A stretch of 64,000 nt of DNA from PALSA-693 sp963702305. Lineage in GTDB: Bacteria; Actinomycetota; Acidimicrobiia; Acidimicrobiales; Palsa-688. The translations under genes were made by a program, and so were the position numbers. A model generated the notes under the pieces. It searched no databases and was not told where the DNA came from. It worked only from the letters and a program-made list of their open reading frames with translations. The DNA lies in NCBI GenBank assembly GCA_963702305.1, contig CAVPBX010000007.1, positions 324,460-388,459 on the forward strand, given 5' to 3'. Below, piece by piece: positions 18,379-27,241 of this stretch (its first letter is position 1; every line of letters begins with the position of its first letter).

Positions 18379-19791
18379 GTGACTCTATCCTTTGACCGGA
18401 TGGCGATGACTCTCACCCCGGTCGGCGTTCGACCCGACCCCGGCGCCGGCGGGCCGAGAATCCCGATGCCCGTGGTCCTCGCCGTCGGAGGCGTGGTGGT
18501 CCTGGCCGCGGTCGTCGCCGGCCACGGGACGGTCGCCCTGGCCGCTGCGGTCTTGGCGCCGGTGGTGCCGCTGCTCCTCCTGCGGCCCCAGCGCGGGGTG
18601 CTGGCCATGGCGGCCCTGGCCCCGTTCGACGGCCTTCTGGATTTGCTGCCGCATTCCGGTTCGCTCCACGTCTGGAAGGAAGCGTTGGTCATCGGCACCC
18701 TGCTGGCGACGTTCGTGGCGCCCGCCGGCACCCGCCGGACCGGCCGCGCCAGTCTTCCCGGCTGGTACCCCGCCGTGGCCGCCCTTCTTCTCCTGGGTGC
18801 GATCTCGGCGGTTTTGGTCGGGCGCAGCCAGGGGACCACGGGATACCGGATCGATTTCTTCTACATACTGTTGGCCTGGGCCATCTGGCGATGCCCACCC
18901 TCGGCTACCGATCGCGACCGCCTGGTAACGATCCTCATGTTCGATGGGGCCGTCACTGGTCTCTTCGGGCTGTTCGATGAGGTGCTGGGCGGTGCCCGGT
19001 TGCACTCCATCGGCTTCGCGTACAACAGCACCATCCGCTTCGCGGGGGGCCACCTCCGGGCCTTTTCCACCTTCACCTACCAGTCGCCATTCGCCTATTT
19101 CCTCATGGTGGTCCTGCTCATCGGCGTGAGCCAGGCGTTGACCGAGCCGGGCCGATTGCGGAATCGTCTCTTCCTCGGCACGCTGCCCGTCATGCTGGGA
19201 GGCTTGCTGTTTACGTTCGAGCGGGGCGCCTGGATCGGTCTCGCTGTCGGCTGCCTGTACCTCGGGATCCGGCGCCACCGCGGCGTGCTGATGGGCGTCC
19301 CGTTGGCCGCGTTGGTCCCGCTCTACTTGCCCGCCGGCATCACCTCGACGGCGCTGTCCGGGCGCAGTCTGGGCGAACGCTCGAGCGGCTGGTCCGCCAA
19401 CCTCCACCAGGTCGTGCTCCACCCCTTCGGCGCCGGCATCGGCGCCACGGGGGCGGCGGCGGAAAAAGTGGCGGGCCTGCAAACCCACAACCCGACGCCG
19501 CTCGCCACCTCCGTCATCTACCAACCGGACAACTACTACTACAAGACCATCTACGAACTCGGCGTGATCGGGCTCTGGTTTCTCGTGCTGTTCCTCGTCG
19601 CCGCCTTCGTGTGGTGCGATCGGCTGGCCGTCCGGCTCCAGGGGCGAGACGCGGCGCTGGCCGACAGTGTGGCCGCATTCATCGTCGCCGCCATGGTGGC
19701 GTCCACGGTGTCCACCTTCTTCGAGATCTACCCGATGGACATGATGACCTGGCTCCTGCTCGCGACCATTGCCACTTGCGACCGTCAATAG
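18379..19791 (+). CDS. O-antigen ligase/polymerase-like membrane protein (Wzy/WaaL family)
   Basis: A 470-residue protein with 11-12 hydrophobic segments and the large periplasmic loop of the O-antigen ligase family (around residues 300-385, with GRSLGERSSGW and HNPTPLATS). TFERGAWIGLAVG matches the conserved R-x-W/G-x stretch. It likely polymerises or ligates the lipid-linked units moved by the flippase. The start may be GTG 18379 or one of two ATGs at 18400/18406. Divergent from the Wzz/BY-kinase gene, so a shared control region lies in 18337-18378. Confidence 0.8.
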   Translation: MTLSFDRMAMTLTPVGVRPDPGAGGPRIPMPVVLAVGGVVVLAAVVAGHGTVALAAAVLAPVVPLLLLRPQRGVLAMAALAPFDGLLDLLPHSGSLHVWKEALVIGTLLATFVAPAGTRRTGRASLPGWYPAVAALLLLGAISAVLVGRSQGTTGYRIDFFYILLAWAIWRCPPSATDRDRLVTILMFDGAVTGLFGLFDEVLGGARLHSIGFAYNSTIRFAGGHLRAFSTFTYQSPFAYFLMVVLLIGVSQALTEPGRLRNRLFLGTLPVMLGGLLFTFERGAWIGLAVGCLYLGIRRHRGVLMGVPLAALVPLYLPAGITSTALSGRSLGERSSGWSANLHQVVLHPFGAGIGATGAAAEKVAGLQTHNPTPLATSVIYQPDNYYYKTIYELGVIGLWFLVLFLVAAFVWCDRLAVRLQGRDAALADSVAAFIVAAMVASTVSTFFEIYPMDMMTWLLLATIATCDRQ

Positions 19792-20822
19792 CGTTCAACG
19801 CCCTGGCCTTGCGGCCAGGTGGCAGCGGAGTGCAGACGTACATCCGCGAGATCCTGGCGCACCTGGTGGCAGTGGTCGACGCCGGCATCACCGCCGCCGT
19901 CCAAGCCGACGCGGTGTCCGAGCTGCCGCCCGGCGTCCTGGCTCTATCGCGCCGTCCTTCCAACGGTGTGCGCCGGGCCGTCGCCGGCTTCCGCAGCCTC
20001 GGCCCCGCAGACCTGGTGCACGGCTTGGACGTCGACCTACCTCTCCGGCGCCGGTCGCCGATGGTGGCCACCATCCACGACCTGGCGGTGTTCGACGTCC
20101 CGTGGGCCTTTCCCAGAGTGCGCGCCGCCGGCGAACGGCTGCTCATCGCCGCGACCGCGCGGCGGGCCGACACGCTCATCGTCATGTCCGCCTTCACCGC
20201 CGAGCGAGTCAGAGCCCGATTCGGGCGGGACGCCACCGTGATCCCGCTCGCCCCCGCACCCGACCTCGTCCCCCCGACCGACGCCCAGGTGCGAACGGTG
20301 CGCGAGCGTTATGCCCTGCCGGACCGCTTTGTCCTGCACGTCGGCAACATCGAGCCTCGCAAGGATGTGGCCGGTTTGGCCGCGGCCTGCCAGCGGGCTG
20401 ACCTGCCCCTGGTGCTGGCCGGCGCCCGGGTGGGTGACGCGGTGGACGTGCCGGCATATGCCCGCCCCATCGGTTACGTGCCCGCCGACTACCTGGCCAG
20501 CCTGTATGGCGCGGCGACCGTCGTCTGCTACCCGACGCGCTACGAGGGCTTCGGGCTCCCACCCGTGGAGGCGATGGCCTGTGGCGCCCCGGTGGTGGCG
20601 TCGAGGATCCCGCCCCTGCTGGAGGTCCTCGGTGACGGCGCGGAGCTGGTCGCCCCGGGTGACGTCGACGAACTGGCCCGGATCCTGCGCCGACTCTTCG
20701 ACGACGAGGACCGCCGGCAGGCCCTCGCCGCCGCCGGTCAACGGCGCGTCAGCAGCTTGAGCTGGGTGGCGGCCGCCACGGCTACCGCGTCGGTATACCG
20801 GTCCCACGGCATAGCGGTTTGA
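19776..20822 (+). CDS. Glycosyltransferase family 4
   Basis: A 348-residue GT-B enzyme. A TTG start at 19776 gives MRPSIAFNALALRPGGSGVQ, the classic GT4 opening, and overlaps the polymerase gene by 16 bases. VLHVGNIEPRKDVAGLA and YPTRYEGFGLPPVEAMACGAPVVA (EX7E) are clear. It resembles mannosyl/rhamnosyl transferases of surface polysaccharide loci. Translational coupling to the polymerase supports a shared pathway. Confidence 0.85.
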   Translation: MRPSIAFNALALRPGGSGVQTYIREILAHLVAVVDAGITAAVQADAVSELPPGVLALSRRPSNGVRRAVAGFRSLGPADLVHGLDVDLPLRRRSPMVATIHDLAVFDVPWAFPRVRAAGERLLIAATARRADTLIVMSAFTAERVRARFGRDATVIPLAPAPDLVPPTDAQVRTVRERYALPDRFVLHVGNIEPRKDVAGLAAACQRADLPLVLAGARVGDAVDVPAYARPIGYVPADYLASLYGAATVVCYPTRYEGFGLPPVEAMACGAPVVASRIPPLLEVLGDGAELVAPGDVDELARILRRLFDDEDRRQALAAAGQRRVSSLSWVAAATATASVYRSHGIAV

Positions 20823-20970
20823 TCCGAGTGGCCACCGCCGGCGCCAATTACAGTCGTCGTAGCTTTTCCCCCCGAGACGGACGCGAAATCGAGCACCGCT
20901 GACCCAGTCGAACGGCAATCCCCGACCGTACGCCCTGCGCTATCCCCGTCTCCGGACGGTCACCCCGGCC

Positions 20971-22146
20971 GTGGTCGTCGACGCGGCTCGGCGCATCCGG
21001 CAGTTGTCGCGGGCGAGGGAACCTCGACTCGGCGCCTATTCGCCGCGGTCGACCCTGGTGCTGCCGGCGCACTTTCCCACCCGGGCCCAGTTTCCCGCCA
21101 TCGACTTTCACACCCATCTGGGCCGGTGGTTGTCTGCCGCCGGAGGATGGATGGAGCCCGACCTCGGCGCCCTCCTCGCTCGCATGGACGCCTGCAACGT
21201 CAATGCGCTGGTCAACCTCGACGGGATGTGGGATGGCGAGCTGGAGGAGAACCTCGATCGGTACGACCGATCCTGGCCGGGGCGCTTCTTCACGTTCTGC
21301 CAGCTGGACTGGCGGCTGCTCGAACGACCCAACGGCCCCGACCTGTTGGTCAAGTCGCTCGAACGCTCGACCGCGGCCGGGGCACGCGGCCTCAAAGTGT
21401 GGAAAGACCTCGGCATGGAGGTGACGGTCGAAGGCCGGCGGATCCTGCCCGACGACGCCATGCTCGACCCCGTGTGGGAGGCGGCCGGAGGCCTCGGTAT
21501 CCCGGTCCTCATCCACGTCGCCGACCCGCTCGCGTTCTTCCAGCCCGTCGACGCTCACAACGAACGGCTCGAGGAGCTCCTCCATCACCCGTCGAATTCC
21601 CGCCAGGCGGGCGGGCTGGACGAGTTCTACCGGCTGATATCCGCTCTGCAACACCTGGTTTCGTCCCACCCGTCCACCACGTTCGTAGGCGCCCACGCCG
21701 CCTTCGCGGAGAACCTGGGGTGGGTGTCCCACCTCCTCGACAACTGTCCCAACTTCTACATCGACATGGGGGCCCGGGCGGCCGAGCTGGGGCGCCAGCC
21801 GCGGGCGGCGCAGTCCCTCATGGTGCGGCACTCCGATCGGGTCCTGTTCGGGACCGACATCTTCCCGTCGAGCACCAGCGCTTACCAGACATATTTCCGC
21901 TTGCTGGAGACGGCAGATGAGGCGTTCCCGTACTCCGACGCACCCGTCCCCGGGCAAGGGCGCTGGGCGATCTACGGGCTGGCCCTTCCCGAGGCCGTCC
22001 TGGAGAAGATCTACTACGCGAACGCGGCGCCGGCTGCTCGGCCTCTGCCGCCCGGAGCCGGCCCCGACGGCCGACCCAGCCGGCGACGGGCGCGGCCAAC
22101 CCTGAGCCCTCAACGGGGTTCGAGACCAGCGAGCAAGGCGTCGTAG
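20971..22146 (+). CDS. Amidohydrolase-2 family metal-dependent hydrolase
   Basis: A 391-residue TIM-barrel hydrolase: metal-binding IDFHTHLG near residue 44, FVGAHAAFAENLGW (third His) and LFGTDIFPS (catalytic Asp). Relatives decarboxylate or hydrolyse aromatic and lactone compounds; its job inside a polysaccharide locus is unknown. No standard start lies between the upstream stop at 20862 and GTG 20971. The C-terminal 40 residues are Arg/Pro-rich and overlap the converging glycosyltransferase, so the last part may not be native. Confidence 0.75.
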   Translation: MVVDAARRIRQLSRAREPRLGAYSPRSTLVLPAHFPTRAQFPAIDFHTHLGRWLSAAGGWMEPDLGALLARMDACNVNALVNLDGMWDGELEENLDRYDRSWPGRFFTFCQLDWRLLERPNGPDLLVKSLERSTAAGARGLKVWKDLGMEVTVEGRRILPDDAMLDPVWEAAGGLGIPVLIHVADPLAFFQPVDAHNERLEELLHHPSNSRQAGGLDEFYRLISALQHLVSSHPSTTFVGAHAAFAENLGWVSHLLDNCPNFYIDMGARAAELGRQPRAAQSLMVRHSDRVLFGTDIFPSSTSAYQTYFRLLETADEAFPYSDAPVPGQGRWAIYGLALPEAVLEKIYYANAAPAARPLPPGAGPDGRPSRRRARPTLSPQRGSRPASKAS

Positions 22147-24386
22147 CTGGCGCCGACCGCCTCGATCGACATCTCCTGGGCCCGGGCGATGGCCACCGCT
22201 CCGAGCCGCTGGCGGAGCGCCGGATCCCCGGCCAACTCCGACAGGGCCTTGAAGAGATCGTCGGCCTCGTTGCTGGGCGGAATGACGCCCGCCCCGTCGG
22301 TCAGGACCTGATCCCCCCCTGCTTCGGGTCCTGCCACGCAGGCCAGTCCGCAGGCCATCGCCTCGCTCAGGCTGTTGGAGAGGCCCTCCCGCCGCGAGGG
22401 CAGCACGAACACGTCCGCCGCCCAGAGGTAACGCTCGACGTCGCGGACGACGCCGATGAAGTCCACCACCTCGTCCAGGCCCCCCTGACGGACCTGAGCT
22501 CGGAGCTGATCTCCGCACTCGTCGGGGGCGCTGCCCCCGCCGACCAGCAGGAGTCGGGCTGGCTGCCCGGTGGCGACCAGCCGAGCGAAGGCTTCCACCA
22601 GCCGGTCGACCCCTTTGAGGGATCGCAGGTGACCGGTGTAGATGACCACGAAGTCGTCGCCGTCCGCGCCGAGGTCGGCCCGGCGCTGATGCCGCTGCGC
22701 CGGAGTGGGTGGGTGGAATCGTTCGGTGTCGACCGGTATCGGGATCACCCTGAGCGAAGCGCCCCGGAGTCCCACGTCCGCCAGTTCGGCCCCGATGGCG
22801 GGCGTCAGGACCACGTGATGGCAGCGGTTGAGCACCGCCCGGCGGACGGCCCGTTGGATCCGCCGCAGCGGGTCTGCCGCCGGCGCGAGGACATCGGTCG
22901 CGTCGCCGAGCCCGGCCCAGATGAGGACCGTCCGGCGCAGCATCGCCGCCGCCGCCGCGCTCAGCACGAAGTCGGGGTACATCACTACCTGCAGGGACTC
23001 AACATGACGGCGGTGCCGGATCAACCACCCGGCCAGCATGACGACGCTCAGCTTGTCACCGATGCCACCCGCACCGGGCGACAGGAACCGGGCTACCGGT
23101 ACGCCTTGGCGGTCTTCTCTCGCCGGCCAGGTGCGCTCCCGCCGGCGCGTCACGACGAGCACCGTCCGCCCCTGGGCCATGAGGCCGAGCGCCTGGTTGC
23201 GGGCCTGGCGGCTGGTGCCACCCATCATCGGATCGAAGTCCGGCACGGCGATAACCGCTGTCCGCGGCCAGGACGGAGGCGGGACCGCGGCGATCCTGTC
23301 CAGCAGTTCGCCAACCCGCTCATCGAGCACGTAGCGCTCGGCGACCCGAGCGGGACCGGCCGCGGCGCAGCGGCGCCAGAGGGCGTCGTCGGAGAGCAGG
23401 GATTCGAGCGCGCCGGTCAGGGCGTGGGCGTCCCCGGGGGGTACGAGCAAACCCGCCGGCCCCAGCAGCTCAGGAGGGCCACCGTGGTCGGTAGCAACGA
23501 CCGGGACGCCCACGCTCATGGCCTCGAGCACGGCGAGCGATTGGGATTCCGCTTCGACGCTGGGTGCCACCGCGGCAGTCCAACGTCGGACCCGGTCGAG
23601 TGGCTCGGAGAGGTAGCCCAAGAAGCGGATCCGGTCGGCCACGCCGGCCAACTCGGCCTGGGTACGCAGGGCGGCGGCGTAGTCGTGATCTTTGGGGAGC
23701 GCGTCCCCCACCAGCTCCAGGACCACCTCGGGGCGGTCAAGCCGCGAGAAGGCGTCCAGCAGGATGTGCTGGCCTTTGCCCGGAGTCAGGGCCCCTACGC
23801 AGCCCACGACCCGCGGCGAGACCGCAGGCCCGGCAGACGGAGGAACCGGCCACTGGGTGCCGTTGGGCACGACCTCAGCCGCGATGCCGGCGTCGGACAG
23901 CGCGGCCGCGGCGGCGGCGGAGACGGTGATGGTGGACGTCACCTGGCCCCGGAGCAGGCGAAGCAGGCGGACCCGGTCGGGCCGGGTGACCACCTCGTGG
24001 ACGAGTAGCACCACCGGGACGGCGAGACGGGCGAGCGCGACCGCCGGCAGCCCGAAGATCCCGTTGACCACCACCGCGTCGGCTCCCTTGGCCGCCCGCC
24101 GCAGGGCGCGCCCCGCGGCGAGCACCCGCATTCCCAGCCGGAGGTAAGCCACGGGTCTCGGTCCCGCCGGGAGCTTCAGTTCGGGGATGGCCACGGTCCG
24201 GATCCCATCGGTCTCCAGGTCGCGGGCCAGCGGCCCTGGCGGGCACAGGCAGCGCACCGTCCAGCCCCGCGCCACGGCCGCCACGAGCATGCGGCGCAAG
24301 GCGAGTTCCGCACCGCCCCGAAGTCCCGCCGGCTCCAAGACCGTGAGCTCGGTGCCGGCCGTCTCCTCCCCCGGGGACGAACTCAC
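22110..24386 (-). CDS. Tandem double glycosyltransferase (two GT4 modules)
   Basis: This 758-residue protein holds two full GT-B enzymes. Module 1 (about 1-375) has GLRGGAELALRRML, CVGALTPGKGQHILL and PSVEAESQSLAVLEAMSVGVPVVA. Module 2 (about 380-758) has DPMMGGTSRQARNQAL, YTGHLRSLKGVDRLVEAF and LPSRREGLSNSLSEAMACGLACVA. Both have EX7E-type donor sites, so it may add two sugars in succession. The modules are joined by a short Pro-rich linker (PPPSWPR). No frame anomaly separates them, so I regard the fusion as real. Confidence 0.85.
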   Translation of the reverse strand: MSSSPGEETAGTELTVLEPAGLRGGAELALRRMLVAAVARGWTVRCLCPPGPLARDLETDGIRTVAIPELKLPAGPRPVAYLRLGMRVLAAGRALRRAAKGADAVVVNGIFGLPAVALARLAVPVVLLVHEVVTRPDRVRLLRLLRGQVTSTITVSAAAAAALSDAGIAAEVVPNGTQWPVPPSAGPAVSPRVVGCVGALTPGKGQHILLDAFSRLDRPEVVLELVGDALPKDHDYAAALRTQAELAGVADRIRFLGYLSEPLDRVRRWTAAVAPSVEAESQSLAVLEAMSVGVPVVATDHGGPPELLGPAGLLVPPGDAHALTGALESLLSDDALWRRCAAAGPARVAERYVLDERVGELLDRIAAVPPPSWPRTAVIAVPDFDPMMGGTSRQARNQALGLMAQGRTVLVVTRRRERTWPAREDRQGVPVARFLSPGAGGIGDKLSVVMLAGWLIRHRRHVESLQVVMYPDFVLSAAAAAMLRRTVLIWAGLGDATDVLAPAADPLRRIQRAVRRAVLNRCHHVVLTPAIGAELADVGLRGASLRVIPIPVDTERFHPPTPAQRHQRRADLGADGDDFVVIYTGHLRSLKGVDRLVEAFARLVATGQPARLLLVGGGSAPDECGDQLRAQVRQGGLDEVVDFIGVVRDVERYLWAADVFVLPSRREGLSNSLSEAMACGLACVAGPEAGGDQVLTDGAGVIPPSNEADDLFKALSELAGDPALRQRLGAVAIARAQEMSIEAVGASYDALLAGLEPR

Positions 24387-24406
24387 TTCAACTCACGCTA
24401 CTGCGT

Positions 24407-26257
24407 TCACTTACTGCTGGTGGCGCCCAGGGCCACCACCGGCGACGGCGTCAGCCCGGCGGCCGAGCCGTAGAAGGGGGCATCGCCGAAGGCGAACACC
24501 CCCCCGTCCGAAGCCACCATCCAATAGCCGTGACCACTCTGCGTCGCCGCCATGCCCACGATGGGCTGGTTGAGCCGGATATTGCCCGTCGACCCGTGAA
24601 AGCGGGCGTCACCAAACGAGAACACCCCACCATCCGACGCCACCAGCCAATAACCCTGCCCGGTCGAAGTCGCCGCCATGCCCACGATGGGCTGGTTGAG
24701 CCGGATATTGCCCGTCGACCCGTGAAAGCGGGCGTCGCCAAAGGCGAACACCCCCCCATCCGAAGCCACCATCCAATAGCCGTGACCACTCGGAGTCGCC
24801 GCCATGCCCACGATGGGCTGGTTGAGCCGGATATTGCCCGTCGACCCGTGAAAGCGGGCGTCACCAAACGAGAACACCCCACCATCCGACGCCACCAGCC
24901 AATAACCCTGCCCGGTCGAAGTCGCCGCCATGCCCACGATCGGCTGGTTGAGCCGGATATTGCCCGTCGAGCCATAAAAGCGAGCGTCGCCGAAGGCGAA
25001 CACCCCACCATCCGACGCCACCATCCAATAGCCGTGACCACTCGGCGTCGCCGCCAGACCCACCACCGGCCGGGCCAGGGGGCTCGGGGCCGACCCGAAC
25101 GTGGGGCTTCCTCCGTAGGCGAAGAGCGTCCCGTCGCGGTTGACGATCCTGAAACCGGCGACCGATGGGGACGTCGCGGCCGACCGGACCGGGCCGGACG
25201 CACTACGACCCGCCGCGGTCAGAAAGGCGTAATAGGCGGGCTTCGGGCTTCCGTTGTAGGCGATGATCCCGAAGTTGTCCTGGTCGTAAGCGAGGTTGCT
25301 CCCCGCGTCCTGCCAGTAGCTGAACAGGGGTCCGGCCCACGGCCACGCCGCGGCAGCCGCGTAGGCTTGCGAGAGCATGGCGGCTTGTACCGTCGGGCTG
25401 ACGGCGTCGGTGGCGACACCGGTGGGCGCGCCGTACTCCGTCAGCCAGATCTTTTTGGCCCCATCGCCGTGCCCGCTCATGAGATTGTGCAGCGAGGGCA
25501 GGTCGTAGAAGGTGTTCCACGAATCCGGCGCGGTCGGCATGTCGGGAAAGCTCGAGGGGTGGACAGACAGGGCGTCGAAGTACCCGGCGGCGCCGGCGGC
25601 GTACATTTGGGTCACGAAGGTCGTCGGCGACAGCTCGCTCCGGTCGGACGCGTCGACGGCCGGGGACAGCGCCCCCGCTACGACTTCGGCTCCCGGATCG
25701 ACGCCCTTCAGGGCCCGATAGCCCGCCTTCAATGTCGCGGTGTACGCCGCGGGGTTGACCGCCGATCCCCAGCTGCCCGCCAGGTTGGGTTCGTTCCAGA
25801 TCTCCCAGGCGTGCAGTCCCATGGGGGCGTAATGGCGGGCGGCCGCCGTCATGAACGCGGCGAAGGCGGTCGGGCTCCCAGGCGTCGGCTCCCAGTTCGG
25901 CGTGTAGTCGGGCACGGCCAGGACGTTGATGCCACGGGCGAGGGCACCCTGGATGACCGGATCGGGTTCGGACCAGTCGAATGTCCCCGGCGACGGCTCG
26001 ACGTTGGGCCAGAACAGGTCGACCCGCAGCCATTTGGCGCCGCTGGCGGCGATGGCGTCCAGCGTCCCCGCCAACGCCGTTCCCGAGAGCGTCTGGATCT
26101 GGGCCTCGGGCGTGATCCCGGCCATGGCTGGGTAGACCACGGGGGTCGAGGCGGCGGCCGGCGACAGGGTCTCGATCGCCGGCCAGCCGAAGGCCGCTGC
26201 GGCCGTGACCGCCACCGACGCGCCGACCACTCTCGCCAACCGCTGGTATCGGGGCAT
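24407..26257 (-). CDS. Secreted glycoside hydrolase (GH-A clan) with C-terminal 42-residue repeats
   Basis: A 616-residue protein with an N-terminal signal peptide (ARVVGASVAVTAAAAFGW...AAAS). A TIM-barrel glycosidase domain spans about 45-350: HAWEIWNEPN holds the acid/base Glu and KKIWLTEYGAP the nucleophile Glu, as in GH39/GH5-type enzymes. From about residue 365 it carries VASDGG-F-FGDA-F-GSTG repeats shared with the protein at 2-1177. Placed in the polysaccharide locus, it may trim or process the exported polymer (inference). Confidence 0.8.
   Translation of the reverse strand: MPRYQRLARVVGASVAVTAAAAFGWPAIETLSPAAASTPVVYPAMAGITPEAQIQTLSGTALAGTLDAIAASGAKWLRVDLFWPNVEPSPGTFDWSEPDPVIQGALARGINVLAVPDYTPNWEPTPGSPTAFAAFMTAAARHYAPMGLHAWEIWNEPNLAGSWGSAVNPAAYTATLKAGYRALKGVDPGAEVVAGALSPAVDASDRSELSPTTFVTQMYAAGAAGYFDALSVHPSSFPDMPTAPDSWNTFYDLPSLHNLMSGHGDGAKKIWLTEYGAPTGVATDAVSPTVQAAMLSQAYAAAAAWPWAGPLFSYWQDAGSNLAYDQDNFGIIAYNGSPKPAYYAFLTAAGRSASGPVRSAATSPSVAGFRIVNRDGTLFAYGGSPTFGSAPSPLARPVVGLAATPSGHGYWMVASDGGVFAFGDARFYGSTGNIRLNQPIVGMAATSTGQGYWLVASDGGVFSFGDARFHGSTGNIRLNQPIVGMAATPSGHGYWMVASDGGVFAFGDARFHGSTGNIRLNQPIVGMAATSTGQGYWLVASDGGVFSFGDARFHGSTGNIRLNQPIVGMAATQSGHGYWMVASDGGVFAFGDAPFYGSAAGLTPSPVVALGATSSK
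24480..25075 (-). repeat. 126-bp coding repeats in an alternating A-B-A-B order
   Basis: About five 126-bp units. They alternate between a VFAFGDA / YWMVASDGG type and a VFSFGDA / YWLVASDGG type, so the effective recent unit is 252 bp. Near-identical DNA between alternate copies shows duplication in pairs. Confidence 0.85.
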
Positions 26258-26556
26258 GCCACAGTGCTTCGGCCGGTCAATAACCGACCTTTAGGGGCAA
26301 AACCCGAAATTTCTGCCGTTTTCGTGGGCGATGTAGGCCATTTGCCCTCAATGTCGCCGGGACTCCGGCCGATGATGAACGCAGGCGTCGGCGTGAGGAT
26401 CGCTATCTCAAACGGTGATGATGGAAGGCTGATGCGACTCAATAAGCGGTACGCCAGGTGGGGCTGTGACATCATGGCGAGATGCCCCGGGGTGACGCGT
26501 AAGCCTCGCCCTGGGACCGGCCCAGGCCGGCCCCACCGTTTCGGCGGAGTATCAGG
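26258..26556. promoter_or_regulatory. Divergent intergenic region
   Basis: Nearly 300 bases between the glycosidase (minus) and the DivIVA-like gene (plus), with lower GC than its surroundings. It must hold both promoters. A small palindrome CGGTcaataACCG lies at about 26273-26285, close upstream of the glycosidase start. I could not match it to a known riboswitch. Confidence 0.4.
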
Positions 26557-27141
26557 ATGACAGCAGAATGGAATCCGATGGCTCTCACACCTGACGAGGT
26601 GGCAAGCGTCGAGTTCCCCTCCGGATTGCGGGGATGGGACCGGGAGGAGGTCAAGGCGTTTCTCGCCGGCGTGGCCGGGGACTACCAGGCGGCCCTCGAT
26701 GAGTCCGCCCGGTGGGCCGGAGTATGCGCCGACCTACGGGGTCAGGTGGGGCGACTGGAAGAGCAGCTGGCCATCACCCAGACCAGGCTGCGGAATGCGC
26801 AAGTAGCGACGGCCACCGCGGAGGAGGAGCGGGATCAGGCCATCGCCCAGCTCGCGGACGGGATGCCGCTCGGCGACGCCTCCAATACCGGTCCAGCCAC
26901 CATCAGCGCCGGCCGGCCGGTCAGCGCCCTCGACGCCTTCGCCGAGCTCGGCGACGGGATCGCAAAAGTGCTGCGTAGTGCGGCCCAAGCCGCAGCCGCA
27001 ATGCAGCTGACCGCGGAGCGACGCGCCGAACAGGTGCGCACCGAAGCGGCGGAGTACGCCGACCGGGTTCGCTCGGAGGCTGACCAGTACGCGGAGCAGC
27101 GACGGGCGTCGGAGCTCCGGCTACACCGGGGCTCGACCTGA
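26557..27141 (+). CDS. DivIVA-domain coiled-coil protein
   Basis: A 194-residue protein. FPSGLRGWDREEVKAFLAGVAGDYQ at residues 20-44 is the DivIVA N-terminal membrane-targeting motif; it is followed by a coiled coil (LRGQVGRLEEQLAITQTRLRN) and a second charged helix near the C-terminus. DivIVA/Wag31 proteins mark poles and septa and recruit cell-wall synthesis. At this length it is a short paralog, not the main cell-division DivIVA. It may position the polysaccharide machinery encoded around it (inference). Confidence 0.75.
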   Translation: MTAEWNPMALTPDEVASVEFPSGLRGWDREEVKAFLAGVAGDYQAALDESARWAGVCADLRGQVGRLEEQLAITQTRLRNAQVATATAEEERDQAIAQLADGMPLGDASNTGPATISAGRPVSALDAFAELGDGIAKVLRSAAQAAAAMQLTAERRAEQVRTEAAEYADRVRSEADQYAEQRRASELRLHRGST

Positions 27142-27241
27142 TCCGACGCCCTCTGGGCGGAACGCAGATCCGAATCAGGCGACTGATGTGGCGGCGGCCT
27201 GATCCCCGCGGCCGTGGGGCCGGCTGTCGGGCAGCTCCATG

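Noticed and set aside
24480..25075. CRISPR-like array suggested by regular repeats
   Set aside because: Period is 126 bp, units are coding and nearly identical with no variable spacers.
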